Origin: Turicibacter sanguinis
GTDB taxonomy: Bacteria > Bacillota_I > Bacilli_A > MOL361 > Turicibacteraceae
Assembly (NCBI RefSeq): GCF_013046825.1
Contig: NZ_CP053187.1
Coordinates: forward strand, 341,501-405,500
Direction: 5' to 3'
DNA length: 64,000 bases
A program made the translations under genes and the position numbers. Shown in pieces: positions 1-9,430 of this stretch. The notes below the pieces were generated by a model. The model was not told where the DNA came from. It was given only the letters and a program-made list of their open reading frames with translations, and did no database searches. Numbering within the stretch: the first letter of the stretch is position 1; every line of letters begins with the position of its first letter.

Positions 1-465
1 TGTAGCCACATTAATCTGGCTACACTTTAAACATAAGTAAAAAAAGACAAATGGATTATATGTCGGATAAATAGAATAGCGATGTGTATCGACATGCGAA
101 ATTTTAATACCATCACTTAATACTTTCTTAAACTGTAAATCAATTTCTCTTTTCAAATCCTTAAATTTAAAATTTTTCATAAAACAAAACTTATCTAAAA
201 ATAAAAAACCATTTTCATTTTCTAGTGTTTTCCCTCGACTCAAACTTTTAAAATTATAAGATGAACCACCATTAACTAAAGTTAAATGTAATCCAACCTG
301 ATTTATCTTCCCTTTACTCCACTCCATTGCCTGATTATAATGTGAAGTATTAGGCATTATTGTAGCAGATGAAATACGTTTTTTTTCAAGCAAATCAATG
401 ATAGCTGAGTTAACATCTGCGCATAATCCAAAATCATCAGCATTTATAATTAAATACTTCTTCAT
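1..465 (-). CDS. YdjC/ChbG-family carbohydrate deacetylase (partial, 3' end outside window)
   Basis: The frame is open from the window edge to an ATG at 463-465, giving at least 155 residues. The product begins KKYLIINADDFG; the NADDFG motif is the metal-binding Asp pair of the YdjC/ChbG deacetylases. HLTL near residue 60 and SHVDTH near residue 122 match the family's metal-ligand motifs. These enzymes remove acetyl groups from N-acetylated oligosaccharides. The start overlaps the stop of the upstream glycosyltransferase as ATGA, so the two are translationally coupled. Inference: it deacetylates a sugar of the exopolysaccharide or its precursor. The C-terminal part cannot be seen. Confidence 0.8.
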   Translation of the reverse strand, partial: MKKYLIINADDFGLCADVNSAIIDLLEKKRISSATIMPNTSHYNQAMEWSKGKINQVGLHLTLVNGGSSYNFKSLSRGKTLENENGFLFLDKFCFMKNFKFKDLKREIDLQFKKVLSDGIKISHVDTHRYSIYPTYNPFVFFYLCLKCSQINVAT

Positions 466-1439
466 CTTAATCCCCTCTTTAAATCATTAATATACAGTAC
501 AGTATTTGGATTTATATATAGCAAAATTAAATTAAATTTATTACGAATTGTCAAAATAGGGCTTTTTAAAATTAAATATTTTTCTTCTTTAAAATATTTT
601 CTAATTACATTTAAAAATTCAATTTGTTTTTTCTCATCATCCAGTTGGGATAAAACATACGTCATATGATCTAAACAAAAATAACTATAACAGGCAATCA
701 CCTGATTAATTAACTTAGGATATCTCTGTTTGATAAATTCAATTATCTCTTGCCACCCCATAAATGCCTGTAACCTCTTTTCATTATAGCGACTAGTTAG
801 TATGCTTTCTTCTCTCTTCACATAAATATAGCCTTTAAAACTCTGATAGACTATCTTAGAAGCCTTTGAAAATAATAAGTATGTTGTCGATAAATCCTCA
901 TGTATTCTTCCCTCAGGAAATTGAATCCCTTCAAAGCAATGCATCTTAAATAACTTATTACATAATGAAAAACGATATAATATCCCCTTAAATAACTCAA
1001 CCATTCCATGTTCATTGTCTAACTCGATTATTTGTTTTTCTTCCTCATTATACTGAATTTTTCCGTTTATTTCCCTAGCAAACTTACATACCGAAATATC
1101 AGCATTTCTATCCTTACACAAATTAAATAACGTTGAATACATCTCAGGATCAATATAATCATCAGGATCAACAAATCCAATATAATTCCCTCTTGCAGTA
1201 TCTAATCCAGCATTTCTTGCAGAACTTACACCACCATTTTCCTTATGAATAACAACAATTCTTGAATCTAACGCTGCATAGCTATCACAAATTTCTCCAC
1301 ATTTATCTGGGGATCCATCATTAACTAATATCAATTCAAAATTTTTGAAACTTTGATTTAGGATACTATCGATACACTTTGGCAAATATGTTGCAACATT
1401 ATATATTGGCACAATAATACTAATATCTATATTTGACAT
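462..1439 (-). CDS. Family 2 glycosyltransferase
   Basis: This 325-residue protein has an N-terminal GT-A fold: SIIVPIYNV near residue 8, NDGSPD near residue 40, and the DXD-type nucleotide-sugar/metal motif as FVDPDDYID near residue 90. It should transfer a sugar from a nucleotide donor to a lipid-linked acceptor on the cytoplasmic face; donor and acceptor cannot be read from sequence. GGGGGATGTT precedes the ATG. It is the last full gene seen in the eps operon and overlaps the deacetylase gene by four bases. Confidence 0.85.
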   Translation of the reverse strand: MSNIDISIIVPIYNVATYLPKCIDSILNQSFKNFELILVNDGSPDKCGEICDSYAALDSRIVVIHKENGGVSSARNAGLDTARGNYIGFVDPDDYIDPEMYSTLFNLCKDRNADISVCKFAREINGKIQYNEEEKQIIELDNEHGMVELFKGILYRFSLCNKLFKMHCFEGIQFPEGRIHEDLSTTYLLFSKASKIVYQSFKGYIYVKREESILTSRYNEKRLQAFMGWQEIIEFIKQRYPKLINQVIACYSYFCLDHMTYVLSQLDDEKKQIEFLNVIRKYFKEEKYLILKSPILTIRNKFNLILLYINPNTVLYINDLKRGLR

Positions 1440-1448
1440 AACATCCCC

Positions 1449-1868
1449 CTATATCGCCATCAACTTCTCTCTTAAAATAGTTGACGATGTATTCTTTGTA
1501 TATGGGAAGTACACCACATCAACGCCAATTCTTTTAAACTCTTTTTCGACCTCCATAAACAATGGTTTCCCTTTCCAATCATCGCCTACAAACATCACAT
1601 CAAATTGCAATTTATGTTGAGCAGCTATCTTGTCTCGACTTTTTTGAGCCACAACTAAATCAACAAATTCAATCGATTGAACAATCTCAGCCCTCTCCTC
1701 GAACGGAATAATCGGTAACTTATGCTTATACCCCATCACTAACTCATCTGTACTAACCCCAACAATTAAATACTCACATTGTTCTTTAGCTCTTTTCAAA
1801 ATGTTTAAATGCCCCACATGAAACATATCAAAAACCCCTGTCGTATACCCTACTTTATATTTTTTCAC
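1449..1868 (-). CDS. Glycerol-3-phosphate cytidylyltransferase-like nucleotidyltransferase (TagD type)
   Basis: The 139-residue product has the cytidylyltransferase signature GVFDMFHVGH (canonical HxGH) at its N terminus and the C-terminal TSSTILREKL motif (RTxGISTT equivalent). The family makes CDP-glycerol from CTP and glycerol 3-phosphate. I chose the GTG at 1866-1868 because GGAGGG lies seven bases before it; ATGs further upstream are inside the preceding gene and have no ribosome site. It overlaps the stop of the TagF-like gene by 14 bases. The pair suggests that glycerol phosphate decorates the polysaccharide. Other alcohol-phosphate cytidylyltransferases share this fold, so the substrate is inferred. 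Confidence 0.8.
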   Translation of the reverse strand: MKKYKVGYTTGVFDMFHVGHLNILKRAKEQCEYLIVGVSTDELVMGYKHKLPIIPFEERAEIVQSIEFVDLVVAQKSRDKIAAQHKLQFDVMFVGDDWKGKPLFMEVEKEFKRIGVDVVYFPYTKNTSSTILREKLMAI

Positions 1869-3015
1869 ATGTTGTCCCTCCATAACAAACTTCACGAATT
1901 CTCTCTACCACTCTTTCGCAGCACCTTCCATCTTCAAAACTACCGACTTGATTTAAGAATCTAACCACTTCTTGTTCATAATTCTCCTGATTAAACTGAT
2001 GAATTTCCTGGCTTAATTCCTGTTGATTAAAAACCGAGATAAATGGTAATGATAATAAATCAAAATATAAACCTCGATCATGACTTGTATACTCTTTGTA
2101 GTCACTCATATATAAAAAACAAGGTCGTTTGGTTAGAGCATAATCAAACATTAAAGATGAATAGTCAGAAATCAAAACATCTGATATGTACAATAATTCT
2201 TGAATATCTGGATAATCAGTCACATCTAAAACATTTGCTCCCTCAGTCAATTGTTTTGAAAAATTCATTAAATGCGGATGCAATTTAACTAAACAAACCC
2301 ACTCTCCATCAAATCGTTCGTTTAAATCTGTCGTTAAATTTCCAAAATCTAACTGATAATAATCCAAACGAGGATTCTTTCTAAAAGTTGGGGCATACAA
2401 AACAATCTTAGTTTCGAGTGAAATTCCTAAATTATTTTTTATCTTCTCTAATAATGCAACATTATTCATAAAAAAAAGGTCGTTTCTTGGACTTCCTGCT
2501 TCAAAAATCTCACCTTTATACCAAAAAGCTCGATTAAAAATTTCCGTACTAACCTGGCATCCAGACAATAACAAATCAATCTTCGGAGAATCCATCTTGG
2601 CCATGTGAATATATTGTTTTGATAATGATTCTTCAACATCCTTTTCAATCTGCTTTAGTCTTAATGAACTATGCCAAGTTTGAATATAGTATTGATCCAT
2701 TCTTTTCTTAAAATCGATTGTTGTTCTAAAATTAGTCACAATAACTTTAGCCGTTGCCAACTCATAAAAATATCTCAAACTTCTATTTCGAACAACCCTT
2801 ACCCCTGTAATGTCTATTGGATTATTTAAACACCAAACAACATCAAATTCATTACCTGATGTATGATTAGTTATCCATTCCGATATATACTTTGGATTGC
2901 ATCCATACTGACTTCCATAGTAACTTTCGAAAAAAATCTTATTCTGTTTGATAGGAAGAGCCTGACAAACATTAGTTAATATTTTATGGACACTATCTTT
3001 AACCTGATTTTTCAT
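1855..3015 (-). CDS. CDP-glycerol glycerophosphotransferase-like protein (TagF/TagB family)
   Basis: A 386-residue protein of the CDP-glycerol:poly(glycerophosphate) glycerophosphotransferase family. Visible family motifs are QTWHSSLRLKQ near residue 113, GSPRNDLFF near 173, LYAPTFRK near 205 and DYSSLMFDY near 284. It is about the length of the catalytic domain alone, without the N-terminal glycosyltransferase domain found in some homologs. It should transfer glycerol phosphate from CDP-glycerol to a sugar acceptor, and the TagD-like gene directly downstream would supply the donor. It is more likely to decorate the eps repeat unit than to build teichoic acid, since no other teichoic acid genes are present. 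Confidence 0.8.
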   Translation of the reverse strand: MKNQVKDSVHKILTNVCQALPIKQNKIFFESYYGSQYGCNPKYISEWITNHTSGNEFDVVWCLNNPIDITGVRVVRNRSLRYFYELATAKVIVTNFRTTIDFKKRMDQYYIQTWHSSLRLKQIEKDVEESLSKQYIHMAKMDSPKIDLLLSGCQVSTEIFNRAFWYKGEIFEAGSPRNDLFFMNNVALLEKIKNNLGISLETKIVLYAPTFRKNPRLDYYQLDFGNLTTDLNERFDGEWVCLVKLHPHLMNFSKQLTEGANVLDVTDYPDIQELLYISDVLISDYSSLMFDYALTKRPCFLYMSDYKEYTSHDRGLYFDLLSLPFISVFNQQELSQEIHQFNQENYEQEVVRFLNQVGSFEDGRCCERVVERIREVCYGGTTCEKI

Positions 3016-3021
3016 AACTTC

Positions 3022-4059
3022 CTATCCCCCAAAACTTATCTTCTTCAATTCCTTATAATCTTCAATAATCCCTATTTTTCTTAAACTATAGTTAATCAAC
3101 CTTTCAACCTGTAACAGGTTTGGATTTATTAAGAATATTTTTAATTGCCAATATAACCGTCTATCATTTTTAATACTCTCGAATAGCGACTGTTGATTCA
3201 TTCTTAAATAATCTTTTAATTTTGTTCGATAAACCTTCTCTCGGTCTTGTGTCTCATTCATTGATAATAAATTAAAATGAATCAACATTGATTGAACAAT
3301 GATTTTATCTTGCTCGGATATTAAACTTGGATAATAATTAACGACAAACTCTTTTCGTTCTATTTGTCCTCTTATCAAATCTAAGTTTTTTATTCTATAC
3401 TGGGCAACAATACTATCCATCCGTTGTCGATAAAAATATAAAGGTTGATGAATCAAAACATATTTTTCTATCCGAGCAAAAACTTGATGCATCCAAAAGA
3501 TATCTTCAAACAAAACACCCTTTTCAAATGGAATGTCATGCAATAAAGAAGCTTTGAATAACTTTCCCCATGCAAAATTTTTAATTCTTTCATTTTGAAT
3601 TAATTCTTTCATTGCCTCATGATGATTTAGCACGTAATATGGATCATTTTCATTAAACCAACGATTATCGTATTCTAGACATTCATCATAAGTATAATAA
3701 AAACCACACTGAACAATATCAGCAGCTTCTATTAAACTAACATTGACTAAGCTTTCTACAAAAGATTTATCAATCCAGTCATCACTATCAACGAATAAAA
3801 CATACTCCCCAGTTATATAGCGCATACCATAATTACGCGCATCGGATAAGCCGCCATTTTCTTTATGAAAAATACGGATTCGTTTATCCACCTCTAAATA
3901 ACTACTTATGATTTGACCACTTTGGTCTGTTGATCCATCATTAACTAAAATAATCTCAATATTTTGATAAGTTTGAGAAATAATGCTATCGATACATTTT
4001 CGTACATAATTTTCAACGTTATAGATTGGAACAACAATACTAACAACCGGTAGCTTCAT
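3022..4059 (-). CDS. Family 2 glycosyltransferase
   Basis: The 345-residue product begins MKLPVVSIVVPIYNVENYV and carries NDGSTD and FVDSDDWID, the donor and metal-binding motifs of GT-A family 2 enzymes, in the first 100 residues. The start at 4057-4059 is preceded by AGGTGAG at seven bases; the upstream in-frame GTG would lie inside that ribosome site. It lies between a GT4 gene (12 bases upstream) and the TagF-like gene (6 bases downstream). It resembles the GT2 at 462-1439 in its N-terminal half, so the two may be old duplicates. The transferred sugar is unknown. Confidence 0.85.
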   Translation of the reverse strand: MKLPVVSIVVPIYNVENYVRKCIDSIISQTYQNIEIILVNDGSTDQSGQIISSYLEVDKRIRIFHKENGGLSDARNYGMRYITGEYVLFVDSDDWIDKSFVESLVNVSLIEAADIVQCGFYYTYDECLEYDNRWFNENDPYYVLNHHEAMKELIQNERIKNFAWGKLFKASLLHDIPFEKGVLFEDIFWMHQVFARIEKYVLIHQPLYFYRQRMDSIVAQYRIKNLDLIRGQIERKEFVVNYYPSLISEQDKIIVQSMLIHFNLLSMNETQDREKVYRTKLKDYLRMNQQSLFESIKNDRRLYWQLKIFLINPNLLQVERLINYSLRKIGIIEDYKELKKISFGG

Positions 4060-4071
4060 AATAATTCTCAC

Positions 4072-5247
4072 CTACATTAGTGCATATAATTTTTGTAACT
4101 CATAACTATTTCCGTAATTTGTTCTCTGTGTCATTAACTCTAATTTATTTTTTAACTCATAATTCGAATATAGCAATTTAATCCCATTTACTATTCCATT
4201 AATTGATAAATCTGTAATATATCCATCAACTCCATGCTCAAGTTGAGAATGAGCTGTATCATAATTCGTAATCAAAACAGCTTTTCCTAAAATTTTAGCC
4301 TCTGTTACTGTAACGGCTTTTCCCTCATATCTTGATGGTTGAACATAAAGATCAGCAGCCTTCATATAAGGATATGGATTAATTTTCTTTCCATGTAAAA
4401 TAAAAGAATCCTCTAATCCATATTCTTTTATCAATGCTCTTAACATTTCTTCATCAGTACCATATCCAATAATATGCCATTTAATATCAGTTAACCCTTC
4501 ATCATATAACTTTCTTAATGCTTTAATGGCATTATCATAACCTTTTGCATAACAAAGTCGACCAACTGAAACCAAATTAAAATCTTGTGAATTAAATCCT
4601 TTAATTTCTTCATTCACTTGATTTTTTATAAAATCCGGAGAAATAATATTTTCTACTAATGAAATCTTATTTTCTAAACTTGGATACTTTGATAAGAATG
4701 AAGCTGTTACATCTTCTGAAATTGAAATGATATGATTAAATCGATTCCAAACTTTTAAATCTCGCTTTATATCAGTCCTAATTTTAGAATAATCCGTATG
4801 AATCCAAGCTATTTTCTTTTTTGCTTTTACCTTATATGCAACATAATCATGTGGCCATAAAAAACTAATCGCGACATCATACTCTTGATCCAATGATTTT
4901 AAAAGTGGTAATGAATACTTCCACATATCCTGCATTTGAATCACACTTTCACCATCAGTCCCTTCTAATTTTGACTTTAAATTAGCCCCAATTCGAGATA
5001 AAGCTAAGAGAAAGTGCCCCTCTTTAATTAAATAAACCACTGGTTTTCTAAAAGAGGCTAATTGATTAATTTGTGGTAGTAGATTTATCTTATTAGTTAA
5101 GAAAGGAAAGAAATCTCCGCTATGATGATATAGTAATAAATCCACTTCAAATTGCTCATAGTCGAACTGTTCAAGCATACTAATTAAACTTCTTTCAACT
5201 CCACCAACTTCTAAATCATAAGAGGCAATTAAGATCTTCTTTTTCAT
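4072..5247 (-). CDS. Family 4 glycosyltransferase
   Basis: A 391-residue GT-B protein. The N terminus KKKILIASYDLEVGGVE is the GT4 glycine-rich acceptor loop. The C-terminal donor domain shows VSVGRLCYAKGYD near residue 230 and an EX7E-like motif in YEGKAVTVTEAKILG near 305. It should be a retaining transferase acting on the growing lipid-linked repeat. Its start overlaps the stop of the EpsF-like gene as ATGA, so translation is coupled. Confidence 0.85.
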   Translation of the reverse strand: MKKKILIASYDLEVGGVERSLISMLEQFDYEQFEVDLLLYHHSGDFFPFLTNKINLLPQINQLASFRKPVVYLIKEGHFLLALSRIGANLKSKLEGTDGESVIQMQDMWKYSLPLLKSLDQEYDVAISFLWPHDYVAYKVKAKKKIAWIHTDYSKIRTDIKRDLKVWNRFNHIISISEDVTASFLSKYPSLENKISLVENIISPDFIKNQVNEEIKGFNSQDFNLVSVGRLCYAKGYDNAIKALRKLYDEGLTDIKWHIIGYGTDEEMLRALIKEYGLEDSFILHGKKINPYPYMKAADLYVQPSRYEGKAVTVTEAKILGKAVLITNYDTAHSQLEHGVDGYITDLSINGIVNGIKLLYSNYELKNKLELMTQRTNYGNSYELQKLYALM

Positions 5248-6335
5248 GCAGATTCTCCCTTATAAATATTCATCAGATTCCCAACAACCTGTTCTTTTGT
5301 ATACCCTTTTTCATAAAGTGCCGAAATCAATGACTGAGAATCATCTAATTTACTAGATGATCGATTTAATACTTGTTCACACCATAAATCTAAATTGTCT
5401 GTCAATCTTAATTGACTCATAAGTCCTAATCCTAAATCTGCCTCTGGTTGGATTGCCTCAGAAACAATACAAGGAACACCACACATCTGTGCCTCAAGTA
5501 AAACCAATCCTAATCCTTCAAATATTGACGGGAATAAAAACACATCAAAGCAATGTAATATCGTTGAAATATCTTCTCTGAGTCCTAAAAACAGAACATG
5601 ATTTTCTAAATTCTTTTCCTTAACAAGAAACTCAATATCAGTCTTCAAAGATCCTTCCCCTACTAAAACTAAATACGCATTTGAATTAATCTGAACTATT
5701 TTTTCCATTAAATTAATCATAAAAATATGATTTTTTGCTTCTGTAAATCGTCCAATATGACCAATCACATACCTATTTTCTAAATGATATTGCTTCTTAA
5801 AACTACTAACTGCTGCTTTATCAATCATCATAAATTTCGAATAATCAATTAAATTAGGTAAATAAAGATATCTCTTATTCTCTCCAAACAAATACTTTCC
5901 TGCTTCTTGACTACACGATAACAAATTAGTTGATGAAAAATGAATGACCTGTCTCATTAGATTAATATAAGTACGCCTAATCACACTACTCTGATTATCT
6001 AATGTCGTATGAGCATGAGCGATTCTAACAGGTATCCCTGCTAACTTCCCAGCAAGATTAGCGATGCCACAGTGAAATAACGTATGTGAATGAATAACAT
6101 CATATGGCCCATTCTCTTTAATAACTTTCATCAGCTGCTTAACCGAAGTCGTTTTATTAAGATGAAAAATGCGCCCACCTAACTTTAAAATTTCATCATC
6201 ATAATAAGCTTTATTAGGACTGTAAGAAACAAAATCAAATTGTATCTCATTTCGATTAATCGAACGAAAAACATTCATTAGCATCGTTTCCGTTCCCCCC
6301 ATATTCATCGCACCAACAACATGTAATACCCTCAT
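5244..6335 (-). CDS. epsF: Family 4 glycosyltransferase, EpsF-like
   Basis: The 363-residue product opens MRVLHVVGAMNMGGTE, the same start as B. subtilis EpsF as I recall it, with IHSHTLFHCGIANL in the acceptor domain and IGHIGRFTEAKNH and SIFEGLGLVLLEAQ (EX7E) in the donor domain. GGAGG precedes the ATG, and a run of nine G (minus strand) lies just upstream of that. It sits directly after the EpsG-like polymerase gene, whereas in B. subtilis epsF precedes epsG. The gene symbol is by similarity only. Confidence 0.75.
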   Translation of the reverse strand: MRVLHVVGAMNMGGTETMLMNVFRSINRNEIQFDFVSYSPNKAYYDDEILKLGGRIFHLNKTTSVKQLMKVIKENGPYDVIHSHTLFHCGIANLAGKLAGIPVRIAHAHTTLDNQSSVIRRTYINLMRQVIHFSSTNLLSCSQEAGKYLFGENKRYLYLPNLIDYSKFMMIDKAAVSSFKKQYHLENRYVIGHIGRFTEAKNHIFMINLMEKIVQINSNAYLVLVGEGSLKTDIEFLVKEKNLENHVLFLGLREDISTILHCFDVFLFPSIFEGLGLVLLEAQMCGVPCIVSEAIQPEADLGLGLMSQLRLTDNLDLWCEQVLNRSSSKLDDSQSLISALYEKGYTKEQVVGNLMNIYKGESA

Positions 6336-6349
6336 TTTCCTCCCCCCCC

Positions 6350-7405
6350 CTAAAATAAACTAATAATACTCTTATACCCTGATCCTAATCCCTGTAACAC
6401 CTGCTCATAATACATAAAAATAAAATAACAGACTAAAAATCCATAATATAATAATCGCTTCTGCTTTAAATTAGGCCATTTCATCAAAATATACGGCAGT
6501 AGTACAAACGAATAAGGTAGAAAATAATAACTTAACCTTGCAAAAATCCAATTATACATTGAGAAACATAAGATAATTCCATTAATTAAACACATATTGA
6601 CAAATATTTTGCTTTCAGGCCACTCCTTCTCTAATTTATCTTTGAATAAATAGGCTCCTATGACAGGAAGCAATCCAATAAATGCACGAATAAAGCTCGA
6701 TCCACCTTCATCAAACTCTGAATAATGTCCGTAGTTTGTATTTCCTAATATCTCAAAGATAATTGGCTCTAAAATATCATATAAGATTAATCCTACTCCT
6801 AAAAATCCAATCATCATCCATATTTTTTTAGACCATGGTTTCTCTTGTACAACAAAGTATAAAGGAATCATAATGAGTGCTGATTCATGAATACTACACA
6901 ATAAAACAACAATTAAACAATATAGCCAAAACTTTTTTTTTATAATTAATGGTGTACAGGCAAATAAAATAGCCGCAGCCATCGCTTGCCGAATACCATT
7001 CATTGTTGTCAACCAATAACCAGATGTAATAAACATAAATAACTGTAACTCAAAATAATTATGGTAGCGATACATTGTAAAAACAGTACTAACATTAGTA
7101 ATTAGAGCTGTAAAAAAAACTAAAAACTGAGGATTTGTAGAAATAGAAATTAAAATAAGCTGAAAAATAACAAAACCAATATCACGACCATCCTCTGGTA
7201 AAACAGGATTTTGAGCTAACAATTCATAGGTATGCTTATAAAAATACGTATCTCCAATCCCTGTTCTACTTCCCGCTACCCCAACGAAAATAGCAGTGAT
7301 GACAAACACAAAAAAGTATTTTATGTACTTATATTTATTACTTGTCAGTCGTGTGATAAGACCTAAAATAAATGTTACGATTAATGTTGTGTAAAATACT
7401 TGCAT
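6350..7405 (-). CDS. EpsG-family polysaccharide polymerase (Wzy-like membrane protein)
   Basis: The 351-residue product is strongly hydrophobic with about nine to eleven predicted membrane helices. It contains GSRTGIGDTYFYKHTYELL near residue 45 and a SGYWLTTMNGIRQAMAAAI segment near 127, both typical of the EpsG/Wzy-type polymerases. These proteins join lipid-linked repeat units on the outer face of the membrane. AAAGGGGAATTATC precedes the ATG. It is the only candidate polymerase in the operon. No Wzx flippase gene is visible, so one must lie beyond the left edge or elsewhere. Confidence 0.75.
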   Translation of the reverse strand: MQVFYTTLIVTFILGLITRLTSNKYKYIKYFFVFVITAIFVGVAGSRTGIGDTYFYKHTYELLAQNPVLPEDGRDIGFVIFQLILISISTNPQFLVFFTALITNVSTVFTMYRYHNYFELQLFMFITSGYWLTTMNGIRQAMAAAILFACTPLIIKKKFWLYCLIVVLLCSIHESALIMIPLYFVVQEKPWSKKIWMMIGFLGVGLILYDILEPIIFEILGNTNYGHYSEFDEGGSSFIRAFIGLLPVIGAYLFKDKLEKEWPESKIFVNMCLINGIILCFSMYNWIFARLSYYFLPYSFVLLPYILMKWPNLKQKRLLYYGFLVCYFIFMYYEQVLQGLGSGYKSIISLF

Positions 7406-7417
7406 GATAATTCCCCT

Positions 7418-8302
7418 TTAATTGGATGTCTTTTTTAAAATCACTCGATATAATCCATATCCTAGAGGACTAGCTAATGCAGTAAGGAACTTTTGTGGAT
7501 TCTCATGAAAAATAGATTTATTGTTAATTAGGCAACAACTCGAAACATAATGCACACACTCTTTAAATTTGTAACTTAATGAGGCCTGTGGATTCTTTAA
7601 ATTCTCTAATCGATAAAAAGCAAAACCTTTTGGATTTTTACGATATTGATGCCACATGCTATTTGATGAACCGTCAGGTAGATATTCAACAATACATAAT
7701 ACCTCATTTAGTAACCCAAGCTTATGCGTTTGATCAATCTTATAATACTTGTAAGCCAATCCTACATATCGTTCTCCCTCAAATAAAGGATATGGGTAAT
7801 CTCTAGTTAAATCTGTTCGATAGACGATTTTCTTATCTCCTCTAACACCATGTTTTTGATATAAATTAAATAAGGTTTCAGACTGGACTTCAACAGGTAA
7901 CTTTGTTCCAATAATTGTTCCATCTTCAAAAGCATCTAATCCAACAAAGCCAGCTAATGAATCACTTCGATGCTGACTCCAATAGTTAACAATCTTTTCT
8001 ACTGCATCTATTGGCATATAATCATCCGAATCAATGCAAACATTCAACTCAGTATCAATCAGCTCATAAGCTGTGTTATGTGCTCCATGCATGCCTTGAT
8101 TTTCTTGATAATGATACGTAATATTCAACAAGCCTTCTGCCATCCACTGAGTCACTAACTCTTTTGTATCATCAGTTGACCCATCATCAATAATCAACCA
8201 GTTAAAACTTTGATTCGTTTGATATTTTAAACTCTCATAACATTTAGATAGCGTATAGGCCCGGTTATACGCCGGTGTAAAAACTGTTAATAATGGTTTC
8301 AT
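7418..8302 (-). CDS. Family 2 glycosyltransferase
   Basis: The 294-residue product has TVFTPAYNRAYTL, IDDGSTDDT and CIDSDDYMP motifs in the first 100 residues, as in GT-A family 2 transferases. It differs from the other two GT2s in the operon and resembles EpsJ-type or capsular amylovoran-type enzymes in the order of these motifs. The ATG at 8300-8302 follows GGGGGATAATTG; a TTG codon directly before it is the alternative start. It is tightly packed between a GT4 and the polymerase gene. Confidence 0.8.
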   Translation of the reverse strand: MKPLLTVFTPAYNRAYTLSKCYESLKYQTNQSFNWLIIDDGSTDDTKELVTQWMAEGLLNITYHYQENQGMHGAHNTAYELIDTELNVCIDSDDYMPIDAVEKIVNYWSQHRSDSLAGFVGLDAFEDGTIIGTKLPVEVQSETLFNLYQKHGVRGDKKIVYRTDLTRDYPYPLFEGERYVGLAYKYYKIDQTHKLGLLNEVLCIVEYLPDGSSNSMWHQYRKNPKGFAFYRLENLKNPQASLSYKFKECVHYVSSCCLINNKSIFHENPQKFLTALASPLGYGLYRVILKKTSN

Positions 8303-8305
8303 CAA

Positions 8306-9418
8306 TTATCCCCCTATCACTGCTACTTCATATAATGATTCTAATTTTTCTTGATAGCTGGCTATCCCATAATTCTCACAAACAAACTTATGACCTCTTC
8401 TGGATAATAAAGAACGTTTTCGAACTTGATTTTTAAGTTTAATCATTTCTTCTATGAATTGTTTATACTCTCCCTGATAAACTAATACGCCTCTATCATC
8501 TTTCAGTAATTCTCCGATACTACCAACATTCATGCTTACGACGGGTAATGAGTTAACCATTGCTTCTAAAATAACCATTGGCAAACCCTCATAAACCGAA
8601 GGAAGAAAGAAAACATCAATCAATTGATAAAATTGTTTAATATCTTCCTGAAAACCAGTAAAAATAAAGTACTCTTGCAAAGAATGTTCCTGAATTAACT
8701 GTTTAATCTCTCCCTCTTGTTCACCACTTCCCACAAGAAGGATTTTACAATCATTAAATCTTCCTTTAAAGTTCACAAATTCTTTTATGAAAGGAATCAA
8801 TCCCTTAGCTTCCGTTAATCTTCCAATAAATCCGAATATAAAATCATTCTCTTGAATTCCATAAAAATTCTTAATTTTTTGAATATTAATTTGAGGAAGC
8901 TTTATTAAGTCTGTTGTATCAATAGCATTAGATAAAATATAGGAGCTATCTTCATCAAAATAATCAGAGTTTAATACATAGTGATCCTTAACTAATTCCC
9001 CGCACAAAATATTATAATCAACACGTGGTCTTAAATAAGAATCAATTTTTTTATTGAGATTATCCCCTATTAACCAAGGGTAACAACTATGGACGTGAGA
9101 AATAACTTTCACATCTAATCGATACAATCTTTTTGTTAAATACGCCGCTAACGTAGCCGTGTTATCATGAGCATGAATTAATTTAATTTGATGAACTTTT
9201 ATCGTTTGCTTTAATTGGTGAAGCGTTAAAGGAAGTTTAGCTTTTGAAAAATTCATGCTATACGCTTGAATGCCTTCCTTTTCAAACACTTTCTTTAACA
9301 CCTCTCCACCTGTCACAACAATCGGCTCATACTTTGTTAAATGCTTGCAAATTAACAGTGCCATCTTTTCAGCGCCACTTAACTGATTCATCGGTAAAAT
9401 ATGTAGTACTTTCTCCAC
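8306..9418 (-). CDS. Family 4 glycosyltransferase
   Basis: The 370-residue product begins VEKVLHILPMNQLSGAEK and has FGFIGRLTEAKG near residue 195 and PSVYEGLPMVILEAM (EX7E) near 274, typical of GT4 GT-B enzymes. I prefer the GTG at 9416-9418 because GAGGGGG lies six bases before it. The ATG at 9422-9424 abuts that ribosome site and cannot use it. It follows the bifunctional PglD/EpsD-like gene by 12 bases. Confidence 0.8.
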   Translation of the reverse strand: MEKVLHILPMNQLSGAEKMALLICKHLTKYEPIVVTGGEVLKKVFEKEGIQAYSMNFSKAKLPLTLHQLKQTIKVHQIKLIHAHDNTATLAAYLTKRLYRLDVKVISHVHSCYPWLIGDNLNKKIDSYLRPRVDYNILCGELVKDHYVLNSDYFDEDSSYILSNAIDTTDLIKLPQINIQKIKNFYGIQENDFIFGFIGRLTEAKGLIPFIKEFVNFKGRFNDCKILLVGSGEQEGEIKQLIQEHSLQEYFIFTGFQEDIKQFYQLIDVFFLPSVYEGLPMVILEAMVNSLPVVSMNVGSIGELLKDDRGVLVYQGEYKQFIEEMIKLKNQVRKRSLLSRRGHKFVCENYGIASYQEKLESLYEVAVIGG

Positions 9419-9430
9419 CGTCATCCCCCT

